Source: Halobaculum marinum (GTDB taxonomy: Archaea > Halobacteriota > Halobacteria > Halobacteriales > Haloferacaceae). From it: a stretch of DNA of 64,000 nucleotides. The stretch lies in the NCBI RefSeq assembly GCF_029338555.1, contig NZ_CP119991.1, positions 1-64,000 on the forward strand, in the 5' to 3' direction. A program made the translations under genes and the position numbers. The notes below the pieces were generated by a model. It saw nothing but the letters and a program-made list of their open reading frames with translations. It did not search any database and was not told where the DNA came from. Shown piece after piece: positions 19,265-28,815 of the stretch (positions are counted from its first letter, which is position 1; each line of letters begins with the position of its first letter).

Positions 19265-19745
19265 ACGTTCGTGTCACGGCGCTGTCCCAAATAGGCACCG
19301 CGGGGTCCAGCGTCGCTGTCGCGGTCCCACACCGACGGGAGACGCCGCGTCGCAGTCGCGCTGTACGCGCTCGCGGGCAGTCACCAGACCACGGTGTGCG
19401 GCGCTGTCCCCCGAACACCCACCCCCGGGGTCGTCCGCAATTCGTGTCTGCGCCTGGATCTGTGTCGTCGGGTCGCTCGTCTCTCGTCGACAGTCGGTCA
19501 GCCACACACGTTCCGAGCGGCGGCGAGTGGAGCGGCGACGGGAGCGATCGACATACCCCACTTAGAACGTGGGATATCGATCCACCGTACTCGAGTGATA
19601 GGTCGTTCCACTCAGGGAGCGATATTCGGCAGAACACCCCCGGTGTCGTCCGCAATTCGCTGTTCCGCGTTCGGGGAGGTCCGGTCAGTCGACAACGGTA
19701 GAGAATCGCGGCCTCCGAGCGCAAATCCCGGGATCAGCTGACGGC
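19265..19745. repeat. Outlying origin-box-like cluster: two ORB-like repeats flanking a palindrome
   Basis: This 480-bp non-coding region holds two copies of the box found at the orc1/cdc6 origin 13 kb away: 19421-19443 (ACCCCCGGGG then TCGTCCGCAATTC) and 19634-19658 (ACACCCCCGG then TGTCGTCCGCAATTC). Between them at 19553-19577 is an imperfect palindrome, ATACCCCAC ... GTGGGATAT with central TTAGAAC. The main origin has the same palindrome between its first two boxes. The order box-palindrome-box is therefore conserved between the two loci. It may be a secondary origin, an Orc-binding site or a duplicated remnant. The region also holds the coxC promoter side. Confidence 0.6.
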
Positions 19746-20826
19746 CTACGAGGGCACCGACGACGACGATGCAGGTCGGTCGTCGGTCCACTCCAAGACC
19801 GTCGCCGCCCACGTGTAGCCGGTGCCGGCGGCCAGGAACAGCACGACGTCACCGGCGGCGACTCGGTCGCGGTCGAGCCCTCACAGAGCGCGAGCACCTG
19901 GTCGGCGCTCTGGACGTGGCCGTAGTCGTCGAGGTAGTAGCTCTCCGACTGATCGACTCCCAGCTCGGCACAGAGGTACTCGTGGAAGGAGCGCTTCATG
20001 TGCGTGAGCGCGAGGAAGTCCACGTCGCCGCGCTCGTACCCCGACGCGGCGAGCGCGTCGTCGGCGACGCCGAGGAACGCCGGCGCGGACACGTCGGCGA
20101 GGCGCTCCTTCATGTCGTTGGGGTCGGGGACAGTGAGCGAGTGGGCGCCCGCCTCCACCGTGTCGTGGGTGGGTGGGTCTCGTGATCCGCCGGCGGGCAT
20201 CACCACGTCGCGCGAGAAACTCCCGTCCGTGACCGCCGCCGACTCGCGGACGACGGCGCTCGTCCGCTCGGTCGCGGGGTCGGCCTCCAGCACGGTCGCC
20301 GACGCGCCGGATCCGAAGTTGAACATGAAACTGGCGTCGTCGTCCTCGTAGTCGACGAGGTCCTCCTCACGGCTCGCGGTGACGAGCAGCGCGCGGTCGA
20401 TATCGCCGACGCGGAGTTGGGCGGCGGTGTGACGGATCGCAATCGGCGCTCCAGCACACAGCGTGTACGACTCGTGGGCGTACGCCCCGTCGGCGCCGAG
20501 CCGTTCGCAGACGTCCGCCGCCGCCGACCACACGACGTGGTCCTTGTACTCGCTCCCGTGGAACAGGACAAGGTCAGGGCCGACGCCTCGATTCTGGCGT
20601 CGGCGAGCGCTTCGCGCCCAGCCGCGACGCACATGTCGCTGACGTGGTCGTCGTCCGGCGGGCAGACGCGCTTCTCGCGCATCCCCATCTTCTCGACGAC
20701 GACCGACTCCGGAATGCCACTGGTGTCGGCTATCTCGGCGCCGGTCAGTACTTCGTCGGGGACGTACGTCCCGAGCCCGGTCAGGCCGACGGGGCGGTCA
20801 GTCGCCGCGTCGCCGCCGTCACTCAT
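19746..20826 (-). pseudogene. Beta-ketoacyl-ACP synthase III-like (thiolase-fold) enzyme, two frameshifts
   Basis: Repaired length is 360 aa. The N-terminus reads GLGTYVPDEVLTGAEIA, a KAS III/HMG-CoA-synthase-type start, and the catalytic Cys is in ESYTLCAGAP. Downstream the active-site region reads LTHMKRSFHEYL, and DDYGHVQSADQ stands where FabH has its Asn loop. The first break (about 20586) and second (about 19878) are each repaired by one extra G in the gene (GAGGC to GAGGGC; GAGGGC to GAGGGGC). The repaired end is VVLFLAAGTGYTWAATVLEW. It overlaps the livM stop by 8 nt, so it is the last gene of the importer operon, perhaps acting on an imported acid after CoA activation (inference). Confidence 0.75.
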
Positions 20827-22215
20827 CGAACCACCGACGAATGCGGGTGGGGACGGCCTTCGCGAGCGTCCCGCCCATCCGGTCGCGCGCGGTTCCGAGC
20901 AGGCCGTTCGGCACGTACAGCACGAACAGGACGAACAACAGCCCGACGTACAGCGCGGCGTGGCCGTTGAGGAACGTGTTGATCGCCTCGGCGACCGTGA
21001 GGCCATTGTACAGTTCCGTCGCGAGGGTTCCCTCGCCCACGTTCGCCCGGAGGTACGGGAGGAGACCGCCGCCGCCGCCCTCCTTCGAGAGGAACTCCCG
21101 CACGCCCTCGTCGAACAGCGTGCCGTACAGCGGTCCGGCGAGCGTGCCGAACCCGCCGATGATCGACACCAGCAGTGCGTCGCCGGCGACGAGGAAGTAG
21201 AAGCCGTTCTCTGGCGTCACCGACCGACGGAAGCCGACGAACAGCGCGCCGGCGATCCCGGCGAAGAAGCCGGAGATGACGAACGCCGACAGCTTGTACA
21301 CGTACGTGTTATAGCCGATGGCGCGGGCGCGCTCCTCGTTCTCCCGGATCGCGATCAGCGTGCGGCCGAACGGCGAGTGGACGATCCGCTGGAGCAGGAA
21401 GTAGCACACGAGGACGACGGCCCCGATGGCGTAGAACGACACCTCCGTCGGCGACAGGTCGATGAAGCCGAGCAGCCCCTCGATGGAGTCGCCCGTCAAC
21501 TGCCCGATGGCGACGTTGAGCGCGTCGACGCCGGGGACGCCGATCTCGAACCCTCGGTCGTCCCGGTCACGGCGACGCCGTCCCGCGGCGCCGAGGAGAC
21601 GAAGTCCCAGTCGCGGACGAACACGTACAGGACCTGCGAGAAACCGAGCGTGATCATCGCGAAGTACACACCCGACAGCCGGAACGAGACGGTCCCGATG
21701 GCGAGCGCGACGACCGCGGCCGCGACCCCAGCCAACACGAGCAGGAGCATGAACGGCGTCTCCGGCCCCACCAGCGGGAGCGTGTCGTTGGCCGCGAGCG
21801 CGACGAGGTATGCGCCGGTTCCGTAGAACGCCGCGTGGCCGAACGACAGGTAGCCCGTGTAGCCGCTGATGAAGTCGAACGACATCGCGAACAGCGCGAA
21901 GAACAACACGACGACAAGCGTCTCGATCCGCGGCAACAGCGCCGTGACCTCGGCGGACAGCCCCGAGTTCACGAGCAGAGTGTACACGCCGGGGTAGGCG
22001 GCGAACGCGAGCACCACGAGCAGGTGGACGAGGTGGTCCTCGGCGTACTGCCGGTACCACGCCGTCTCGGTGGCAGTTGCGTGCTCGTGTGCTCGCCGTG
22101 TCTCGGTCGACGCCGCGACCGACTCGCCGCCGTCGGTCTCCTCGGTGGTTGCCCCGGGCGCGTCAGCGTCGCCGCCGGCCGCGTCAGTCGGGTCGGCAGG
22201 GTCGGGGTCGCTAAT
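20819..22215 (-). pseudogene. livM: Branched-chain-type ABC transporter permease LivM, frameshifted
   Basis: Repaired length is about 465 aa. An acidic cytoplasmic N-terminal extension of about 65 residues precedes the LivM core with ISGYTGYLSFGHAAFYGTGA, about ten membrane spans and the conserved AIRENEERARAIGYN loop. The frame breaks at about 21551; one extra G (GAGGGTTC to GAGGGGTTC) restores TTEGFEIGVPGVDALN. The only in-frame start coupled to the livH stop is an ATT overlapping that TAG (ATTAG). Internal GTGs at about 22017 would cut off the first span. The C-terminus reads RIRRWFDE and overlaps the KAS-like gene. It pairs with LivH. Confidence 0.78.
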
Positions 22216-23252
22216 GGCCCCCCACCTCCGAGACGCCGTACAGGCCCTGCGGCTTCACGATCAGCGTGATGACGAGCACGAGGAACACGACCATCTCCGG
22301 CAGGCCGGTGAAGTCGATGACGTTCTGGAACCACCACGTCATTGTGGAGTCGACCAGGCCGACCACCAGCGCCGCGACGACGGTGCCCCGGAACGTGCCG
22401 AGGCCGCCGACGATGACGACGACGAACGCCGGGAGCAGCGTCTCGGCCCCGAGCGGGACGGACGCGCCCCACGCCGGGTCCCACGCGAGCAGGACGCCCG
22501 CGGCGCCGGCGATGCCGGTGCCGAGCGCGAAGACGACGGTGAACACGCGGTTCACGTCGACGCCGAGCGCCGACAGCATCTCGCTGTCCTCGCCGCCGGC
22601 GCGTACGTACAGGCCGTAGCGCGTCCGCGTGAGGAACAGGAACACGCCGACGACCGTCGCGACGCCGAACAGGATCTGGAACAGTTCCAGCCCGCTCGCG
22701 GAGACGCCGGCGACGCCGACCGAGTCCGCGAGGAATGTCGGTTTCGTGCCGAGCACGTCCTGCCAGACGGTGGTGGGCTGGCCCGTAGAACAGTACGACG
22801 ATGCGTGCGAGTTCGTCAAGCACCAGCGTCACGCCGAACGTCAGGAGGATCTGGTACAGCGGCGGCCGGTCGTAGATGGGGCGAACGAGCCCGACTTCGA
22901 GGACACCGCCGAGCGCGGCGAGCGCGCCGAAGGCCACGACGACGGCGAGGCCGAACGCGAGCAGTCGAGCGGCGGCGCCGCTCGACTGTGCCACCGTCAC
23001 GACGAGCACGAGGCCGCCGAGGTAGGCACCGAGCATCGTGAGCGAGCCGTGCGCGAAGTTGAGGACGCCCATCAGGCCGAACACGAGCGTCAACCCGGCG
23101 GCGATCATCACGTAGAGGCTCGCCTCCGCCAGACCACGGACGATCACCTCGCCGAGCGTGGCGGGAGAGAACTCGACGAGCGCGTCGACGAGTTGCAGCG
23201 GGAGCGCCGAGAACGCCGGCAGCGCCGACAGGAGCGGAACGACGGTGCTCAT
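22211..23252 (-). pseudogene. livH: Branched-chain-type ABC transporter permease LivH, frameshifted
   Basis: Repaired length is about 347 aa. The N-terminal half carries the LivH hallmark VFGLMGVLNFAHGSLTMLGAY. The second half, in another frame, has GTGIAGAAGVLLAW and AFVVVIVGGLGTFRGTVVAAL, ending VSEVGGH. The break lies around 22776-22784, just after VLFYG. Unlike the other breaks in this window it needs one base removed or two added. The ATG at 23250-23252 overlaps the livF stop (ATGA), so translation is coupled in the order K-G-F-H-M. Confidence 0.78.
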
Positions 23253-24049
23253 GCCGAGAGGTACCTCCGGAGGCGTTCGCCGTCGGCGCTCACGTCGGCG
23301 GTGTCGCCCTCGTCGACGACCCGTCCGTGGTCGAGGACGTAGAAGCGGTCGGCAACGTCGAGCGCCAGCGGCAGGTTCTGTTCGACGAGCAGCATCGTCG
23401 TGTCGGTGGCGGCCTCCGTCAGCGCCTCCGCGACGGCCTCGACGATGAGCGGCGCGAGCCCCTCACTAGGTTCGTCCACCAGCAGGAGGTCGTTGTCGCC
23501 GACGAGGCCGCGAGCGATCGCGAGCATCTGCTGTTGGCCGCCGGAGAGGTCCCCGGCCTTCGCCTCGCGGCGCTCTCGCAGGTCGGGGAACGTCTCGAAC
23601 GCCAGGTCGAGGCCGGCGCTCGTGTCGTCGGCGTCGGGCACCGCGACGCGCACGTTCTCCTCGACAGTCAACTGCCCGAACATCCGCCGGTCTTCGGGGA
23701 TCCAGCCGACGCCGCGGGCGGCGACCTCGTGGGTTCCCATCCCGACGAGTTCCTCGCCGCGATACTGGATCGACCCCTCGCGCGGCGGCGTCAACTGCAA
23801 CACCGACCGCAGCGTCGTCGTCTTCCCGACGCCATTGCGACCCATCAGCGCGACGACCTCACCCTCGTACACCTCCAGGTCGACCCCTTCGAGCACGTGG
23901 CTGTCGCCGTAGTACGTCTGGACGCCCGTCAACGAGAGGAGCGGGTCGCCCCGGTCGTCGGTCGTCGTGTCGTCCGCGCGGTCCGTGTCGGCGCGGTCAG
24001 CGGCGGCGCGGTCAGCGGTGTCGGCCCCGTCGGTTGAGTCGGCGCTCAC
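23249..24049 (-). CDS. livF: Branched-chain-type ABC transporter ATPase LivF
   Basis: 266 aa. An Asp/Thr-rich tail of about 35 residues precedes the ATPase. Walker A is GRNGVGKTTT, the signature is LSGGQQQM, Walker B is LLLVDEPSEGLAP, and the switch His is replaced by Gln in LLVEQN, as is usual for LivF. The sensor-type block IPEDRRMFGQLTVEEN is LivF-specific. The GTG start overlaps the livG stop (GTGA). It forms the nucleotide-binding heterodimer with LivG. Confidence 0.92.
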   Translation of the reverse strand: MSADSTDGADTADRAAADRADTDRADDTTTDDRGDPLLSLTGVQTYYGDSHVLEGVDLEVYEGEVVALMGRNGVGKTTTLRSVLQLTPPREGSIQYRGEELVGMGTHEVAARGVGWIPEDRRMFGQLTVEENVRVAVPDADDTSAGLDLAFETFPDLRERREAKAGDLSGGQQQMLAIARGLVGDNDLLLVDEPSEGLAPLIVEAVAEALTEAATDTTMLLVEQNLPLALDVADRFYVLDHGRVVDEGDTADVSADGERLRRYLSA

Positions 24050-24927
24050 GCCGCCTCACCTCCAGTGGCGTCACTGCCGTTCGCGTCGCGTCCAGTCGTC
24101 TCGCGGCTGTCCGCGTCCGTTCCAGCACTCCCCGGCTCGTACCCGCCGAGGTACGCCTTCTGGACGTCGGGGTCGTTGCGGACGGCACTCGGTTCGTCGT
24201 CGGCGATGACGGCCCCCTGGTTGAGGACGACCACGCGGTCGGACACCTCCATCACGATGTCCATGTTGTGCTCGACCAGCAGCACGGCGTGGTCGGTGGC
24301 GACGTCCTCTATGAGGTCGACCACGCGGTCGACGCTCTCGGAAGAGACGCCGGCGTTCGGTTCGTCGAGCAGCAGGACGTCCGGGTCGCCCGCGAGGGCG
24401 ATGCCGACCTCCAGTTGGCGCTTCGCGCCGTGCGACAGCGCGTTAGCCGGTTGCTCGGCGCTGTCGGCGAGGTCGACCCGGTCGAGGATCGCGTACGCCT
24501 CGTCGATGTACCGGTCGAGTTGGCCGGCGTTTCGCCAGAAGTTCGTCCCTGCGCCGTCGGCCGCCTGCGCGGCGACGCGGACGTTCTCGAGCACGGTCGA
24601 GTTCTCGAACACGTTCGTCACCTGGTACGACCGGTGGACCCCCATGTCGGCGATCTCGTGCGGCGACGCGTCGGTGAGGTCGCGCCAGCCATCGGCATCG
24701 CTCGCGCCGGTCGACGGGTCAGCGTCGCCGCCGGCGTCGTCGCGTCGGAGTTCGACGGTCCCCTCGCTCGGGGTCAACACCCCCGTCAGGAGGTTGAAGA
24801 ACGTCGTCTTCCCGGCGCCGTTCGGGCCGATGAGCGAGCACAGTTCGTCCTCGGCGAGGTCGAACGTCACGTCGTCGACGGCGGTGAGTCCGCCGAACCG
24901 CTTCGTCAGCCCCCTCGTTCGAAGCAT
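24046..24927 (-). CDS. livG: Branched-chain-type ABC transporter ATPase LivG
   Basis: 293 aa. Walker A is GPNGAGKTTFFNLLTG, the LivG block is GVHRSYQVTNVFENSTVLEN, Walker B is VLLLDEPNAGVS, and the switch is VEHNMDIVMEVSDRVVVLNQ. The signature appears as LSHGAKRQLEVG rather than LSGG, typical of LivG proteins. A charged C-terminal tail (about 30 residues, TDADSRETTGRD) extends past the usual end. An insertion rich in Asp/Gly lies at about residues 55-75 between the strands of the core domain. It starts 3 nt after the livK stop. Confidence 0.92.
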   Translation of the reverse strand: MLRTRGLTKRFGGLTAVDDVTFDLAEDELCSLIGPNGAGKTTFFNLLTGVLTPSEGTVELRRDDAGGDADPSTGASDADGWRDLTDASPHEIADMGVHRSYQVTNVFENSTVLENVRVAAQAADGAGTNFWRNAGQLDRYIDEAYAILDRVDLADSAEQPANALSHGAKRQLEVGIALAGDPDVLLLDEPNAGVSSESVDRVVDLIEDVATDHAVLLVEHNMDIVMEVSDRVVVLNQGAVIADDEPSAVRNDPDVQKAYLGGYEPGSAGTDADSRETTGRDANGSDATGGEAA

Positions 24928-24930
24928 CGC

Positions 24931-26361
24931 TTACAGCGAGCAGTTCATCCCGTCGGCGTCCGCCGGGATGGTGGTCTCGTCTGCGGAGATGCGGGCGACG
25001 GGGTCGCTCGGCTGGATCGGCGCGCCCCACGCGTCGCTCCACTCGTCGGCCGTCGGCACGACGTTCGCGACGGTCATCTCCGAGCGGGCCTGGTTGTTGT
25101 ACTCCTGGAACGTGTACGCGTCCGTCCCCTTCGGGGTGTCCGCGACGGTCATCCCACGCAGTGCCGATGCGATGTCGGCGCCCTCCGTGGACCCGCTCTC
25201 CTCGACCGCCTGCACGATCGAGGAGGCCGCGGTGAACGTCCCCGAGGTGAACAGGTCCGGCACCTTGCCGTAGGCGTTCACGTACCCGTCGACGAACGCG
25301 TTGTTGATCTCGTTGTCGTACTGGTTCCAGTGGTAGCGCGTGGTGAACGGCCCGACGCCGAGGCCGTCGAGTTTCTCCTGCGTGAGCGGCTCGCCGAGTT
25401 GGTTCTGGAGGAGGCCGCCGACGACGTTGTTGGTGATCTCGGTGGCGAAGCCGCCGAAGATGGTGAAGTCGTAGTCGCCGTTGAGGTACGACGTGAACAG
25501 CGCCGGCAGCGTCGCGACCGTGAAGCCGCCGACGATGCCCTCGGCACCCGCCTCGGCGGCGTTGTCGAGCAGGCCCTCCCACTCGGAGTACCCCTGCGGG
25601 ACGAACCGCTTGCCCACGATGTCGACGCCCTCGGCTTCGAGCACCGCCTCGTAGTTGTTGACGACCGCGCGACCGAACGAGTAGTCGGCGCCGAACAGGT
25701 ACACCGAGGACACGTCGGACTCCCGGGCGACGTAGCGGCCGCCGGAGCGCGCGTCCATCGCGGTGTTCTCAGAGGCGCGGAACACCAACTCGCTGCACGA
25801 CTCAGACTCGGAGGTGACGGAGGCGGACGCCGCCGGCCCGATCATCAGCGGGACGCTGGCCTGCTGGGCCACCGTCTGGCTCACGCGCGTCGCGGCGCCC
25901 GAGGAGGTGAGGCCGAACAGCATGTCGACGTCCTCGTCGGTGACGAGGTTCGTCGCGAGCGACTGCGCCGTGTCCGCTGAGAACTGCGTGTCGCGGATCA
26001 ACAGCTCGTAGTCGACGTCGCCGACCGTGACGGTCTGGGTCCCGGTCTCGGCGGCGAGTTGCGGCTCGCCGCCGGCCTTGTACGCGAGTCCGGAGGAGAA
26101 CCCCCACAGCGCCTGCTGGCCGTAGTACTGGAGGTCGCCCGAGACGGGCTGGAGCACGCCGATCTTTACGGTCCCCGACGCGCCACCCGAACTTCCTGCT
26201 GTCGTGCCTTCCATGTCGCTACTCTCTGTCGTCGTGTCGCCGCCGCCGTTGTTCTCCGTGTCGCTTCCGCTGCCGTCGCCGCCCGTACACCCGGCCAATC
26301 CCGCGATCCCCGAGGCGCCGAGCGCCGCCAGCGTTCGGCGTCGTGTGATACGCTTGCTCAT
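24931..26361 (-). CDS. livK: Branched-chain-type ABC transporter substrate-binding lipoprotein
   Basis: Extracytoplasmic receptor of about 476 aa. Tat-lipoprotein signal: ITRRRTLAALGASGIAGLAGC, with lipobox LAGC. A long acidic Ser/Thr/Gly linker (about residues 26-68) precedes the periplasmic-binding type I domain starting VKIGVLQPVSGDLQYYGQQA. The ATG giving MSKRITRRR is preferred over an upstream start adding MAVSLC. First gene of the importer operon. Leu/Ile/Val, amides, urea or aromatic/short-chain acids are all possible ligands; the neighbouring KAS-like and acyl-CoA genes lean toward an acid (inference). A shared promoter element lies at 26401-26414. Confidence 0.9.
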   Translation of the reverse strand: MSKRITRRRTLAALGASGIAGLAGCTGGDGSGSDTENNGGGDTTTESSDMEGTTAGSSGGASGTVKIGVLQPVSGDLQYYGQQALWGFSSGLAYKAGGEPQLAAETGTQTVTVGDVDYELLIRDTQFSADTAQSLATNLVTDEDVDMLFGLTSSGAATRVSQTVAQQASVPLMIGPAASASVTSESESCSELVFRASENTAMDARSGGRYVARESDVSSVYLFGADYSFGRAVVNNYEAVLEAEGVDIVGKRFVPQGYSEWEGLLDNAAEAGAEGIVGGFTVATLPALFTSYLNGDYDFTIFGGFATEITNNVVGGLLQNQLGEPLTQEKLDGLGVGPFTTRYHWNQYDNEINNAFVDGYVNAYGKVPDLFTSGTFTAASSIVQAVEESGSTEGADIASALRGMTVADTPKGTDAYTFQEYNNQARSEMTVANVVPTADEWSDAWGAPIQPSDPVARISADETTIPADADGMNCSL

Positions 26362-26400
26362 ACAGAGCGATACTGCCACGTATCCGGCAAGAACTGCGTG

Positions 26401-26414
26401 GTTAACATGTGAAC
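26401..26414. promoter_or_regulatory. Near-palindromic promoter element GTTAACATGTGAAC
   Basis: Centred on ACATGT with arms GTTA/GAAC, about 45 bp upstream of livK. Its minus-strand reading contains TTCACATGTTAAC, a 13-mer also present at 32097-32109 in the promoter of the hydrolase/acyl-CoA synthetase operon. Candidate shared operator. Confidence 0.35.
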
Positions 26415-26449
26415 GCGCGGCGCGAACGCCGAGCGCTCACGGTCGCCGA

Positions 26450-28070
26450 CTACACAGATTCCGTGCGCTGGCCCTCCGTGAGGTAGTCGCGAGCGGCTTC
26501 TCTGATGACGGCTTCGGGGCCTTCGACACACTCGCGTCGGAGGTCGGGGTACTGTCCCTCGAGTTGGCGGGCGACGTAGCCGTCGAGTTCCGCCACCTCG
26601 GCGACCGGCATCCCCTTGAGGTGCTCCGAGAGGAGGCTGGCCACGGCGCGGCTGACCGCACAGCTCCGGCTCTCGAAGGCGATGTCGTCGATGCGGTCGT
26701 CGGTGATCGTGACGTGGAACTCGCCGTCGTCGCCGCAAGTGGTCTCCTCGGAGGACTTCACGAACGTCGGGTCGGTGAGGCCGCCCTGGTTCCGGTGGTC
26801 GTAGTAGTGTTCGCTGACGAGGTCGTGGTAGCGGTCGGAGGTCAGATAGTCGTCGAGGTCGTCGCGAGCGGTGTCCACGACTTCGAGGAGGCGGTCGACG
26901 TCGGCGCGGGTGTTGTAGACGTAGAACGACGCACGGGCCGACCCGGGGATGTCCAGGCGGTCGTGCAGCGGTTGGGTGCAGTGGTCGCCGGCGCGGATGG
27001 CGATTCCCCGGTCGTTGAGGAGGCTGGAGAGGTCGTGCCCGTGGACGCCCTCGACGTTGAACGAGACAGCCGGTGCGCTCCTCGCCGATGTCCGGGCCGT
27101 ACGTCCGGACGAACTCCCGGTCGGCGAGTTCCCGCAGGAGGTACTGGGCGAGGTCGTCCTCGTGGTCGCGGACGGCCTCCATGCCAAGGTCGTCGAGGTA
27201 GTCGACGGCGGCGCCGAGCGCGATCCCCTCGGCGATGGGCGGGGTGCCTGCCTCGAACTTCCACGGGAGTTCGTTCCACGTGGAGTCGGTGAGGGTGACG
27301 TTGCGGATCATCTCCCCGCCGAACAGGAACGGGTCGAGGTCCTCCAGAATCTCGCGCTTCCCGTACAGGCCGCCGATCCCGGTGGGGCCGGCGAGTTTGT
27401 GGCCGCTGAACGCGAAGAAGTCCGCGTCCATCGCCCCGACGTCGACGGGGCGCGTCGGGGCGGACTGAGCGCCGTCGACGACCGCGTACGCGTCGTGGTC
27501 GTGCGCGAGGTCGACGAGGTCCGCGACGGGGTTGACCGTGCCGAGCACGTTCGACACGTGCGGTGCACACACGACCGCAGTGTCGTCGGTGATGATCTCG
27601 GCGGCCGCGTCCATGTCGAGGTGGCCGTCGGTCGTGACGGGGATGTGCCGGACCGTCGCGCCCGTCCGCTTTGCGATCTGCTGCCACGTCACGAGCGACG
27701 CGTGGTGGTCCATCTCCGTCGCGACAATCTCGTCGTCAGCGTCCAGGTGCTGGCTGACCCCGTACGCGACGAGGTTGATGCTCTCGGTCGTGTTCTTCGT
27801 GAACACCATCTCCTCGCGGCCGTCGGCGCCGACGAACTCGGCGACGCGGTCGTGCGCCTGCTCGTAGGCGACCGAGGCCTCGTGGCTGAGTTCGTGGATG
27901 CCGCGGTGGATGTTCGAGTTGTAGTCGGCGTAGAACTCCTCGAAGACGTCGTACACCTGTTTGGGCGTATGCGTGGTGGCGGCGTTGTCGAGGTACGTGA
28001 GCGGGTGGCCGTTCACCCGGCGTTCGAGAATGGGGAAGTCGTCGCGAATCGCCGCGGCGTCGAAGGGCAT
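26450..28070 (-). pseudogene. sufS: Cysteine desulfurase SufS fused to a SufU-type Fe-S scaffold, frameshifted once
   Basis: Repaired length is about 540 aa. Residues 1 to about 405 are SufS: ERRVNGHPLTYLDNAATTHTP at the start, PLP-Lys in FSGHKLAGPTGIGG, and catalytic Cys in RAGDHCTQPLHDRL. The chain then runs without a stop or Met into a SufU-like domain (DRYHDLVSEHYYDHRNQGG) with the three scaffold Cys in TTCGDD, SCAVSRA and RRECVEG. It would release sulfur from cysteine and accept it within one polypeptide. The frame breaks near 27070-27079 in SufS (one base extra or two missing). The ATG at 28070 sits about 26 bp from a TATA box (28092-28099), favouring it over the ATG at 28082. Confidence 0.78.
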
Positions 28071-28091
28071 ATCTCCGTCCATACAGCACCT

Positions 28092-28099
28092 CCATATAA
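28092..28099 (-). promoter_or_regulatory. TATA box of the sufS-sufU gene
   Basis: TTATATGG on the minus strand, centred about 26 bp upstream of the ATG at 28070. The near-symmetric CCATATAAG lies between two divergent genes 40 bp apart. Confidence 0.5.
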
Positions 28100-28110
28100 G
28101 TGATGCGTCC

Positions 28111-28755
28111 GTGATTCTGGTACTCGACAACGCGGTCGACGGCGGCTACATGGCCGGCGAGATCGTGCACTTCCTCCCCGACGCCCGCGCGTACAACTAC
28201 CCGAACGAGGACGGCGACCCGAGTCTCGACGGCGTCGACGGCGTCGTCATCGGCGGCAGCGAGGTCGGCGTGTACGACGAACCGGACCAGCCGTGGATCA
28301 CCGAGCAGAAGCGCTTCGTGCGCCGCCTCGTCGAGGAGGGCGTCCCTACGCTCGGCATCTGCTTCGGCCACCAGATCCTCAACGCCGCGCTCGGCGGGGA
28401 GGTCGTCGACAGCGGGGTCACTCGCCTCCACCTCCACGACGCAGAGTTCGACGACGACCCCCTGTTCGAGGGGGTCGAACCGACCGTGCCCGTGCTCCAC
28501 TCCGACGTGGTGACCGAACTCGGCGAGGGGATGGAGGTGATCGCGCGTGCGGACTACTACGAGTACTTCGCCACCCGGCACCGCGAGAGCCCAGTGTGGT
28601 CCGTCCAGTACCACCCAGAGTTCACGCCGCGGATCGTCGACGAGTACGACGGCTGGGAGGAGCGTGATCGGTCCTTCGAGGACTCCACCGCGACCCGAAC
28701 GCTCGCCAACTTCGCGACCCTCGTAGAGTCGATCGGGAGCGACGCCGGCGACTGA
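28111..28755 (+). CDS. Class I glutamine amidotransferase-like protein (GuaA-subunit type)
   Basis: A 214-aa GATase1 fold. The nucleophile elbow is LGICFGHQILNAALGG, and the catalytic His-Glu pair is in YHPEFTP. A VIGGSEVGVYD segment corresponds to the oxyanion loop. The GTG at 28111 gives VILVLDNAVDGGYMAG; no better start exists between the divergent promoters. Stand-alone proteins of this kind resemble the small subunit of GMP synthase or gamma-glutamyl hydrolases, but the synthase part is absent and the ammonia or peptide target is unknown. A paralogue lies at 43875-44582. Confidence 0.8.
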   Translation: MILVLDNAVDGGYMAGEIVHFLPDARAYNYPNEDGDPSLDGVDGVVIGGSEVGVYDEPDQPWITEQKRFVRRLVEEGVPTLGICFGHQILNAALGGEVVDSGVTRLHLHDAEFDDDPLFEGVEPTVPVLHSDVVTELGEGMEVIARADYYEYFATRHRESPVWSVQYHPEFTPRIVDEYDGWEERDRSFEDSTATRTLANFATLVESIGSDAGD

Positions 28756-28815
28756 CAACGCCACCGCCAGCGCCACCGCTGCCACGAGCGTCGCTACCGC
28801 CGACCGCCACCTACC

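Noticed and set aside
28756-28815. GCCACCGCC-type repetitive gap as a regulatory element
   Set aside because: Simple Ala/Thr-codon-like composition only, no symmetric structure.
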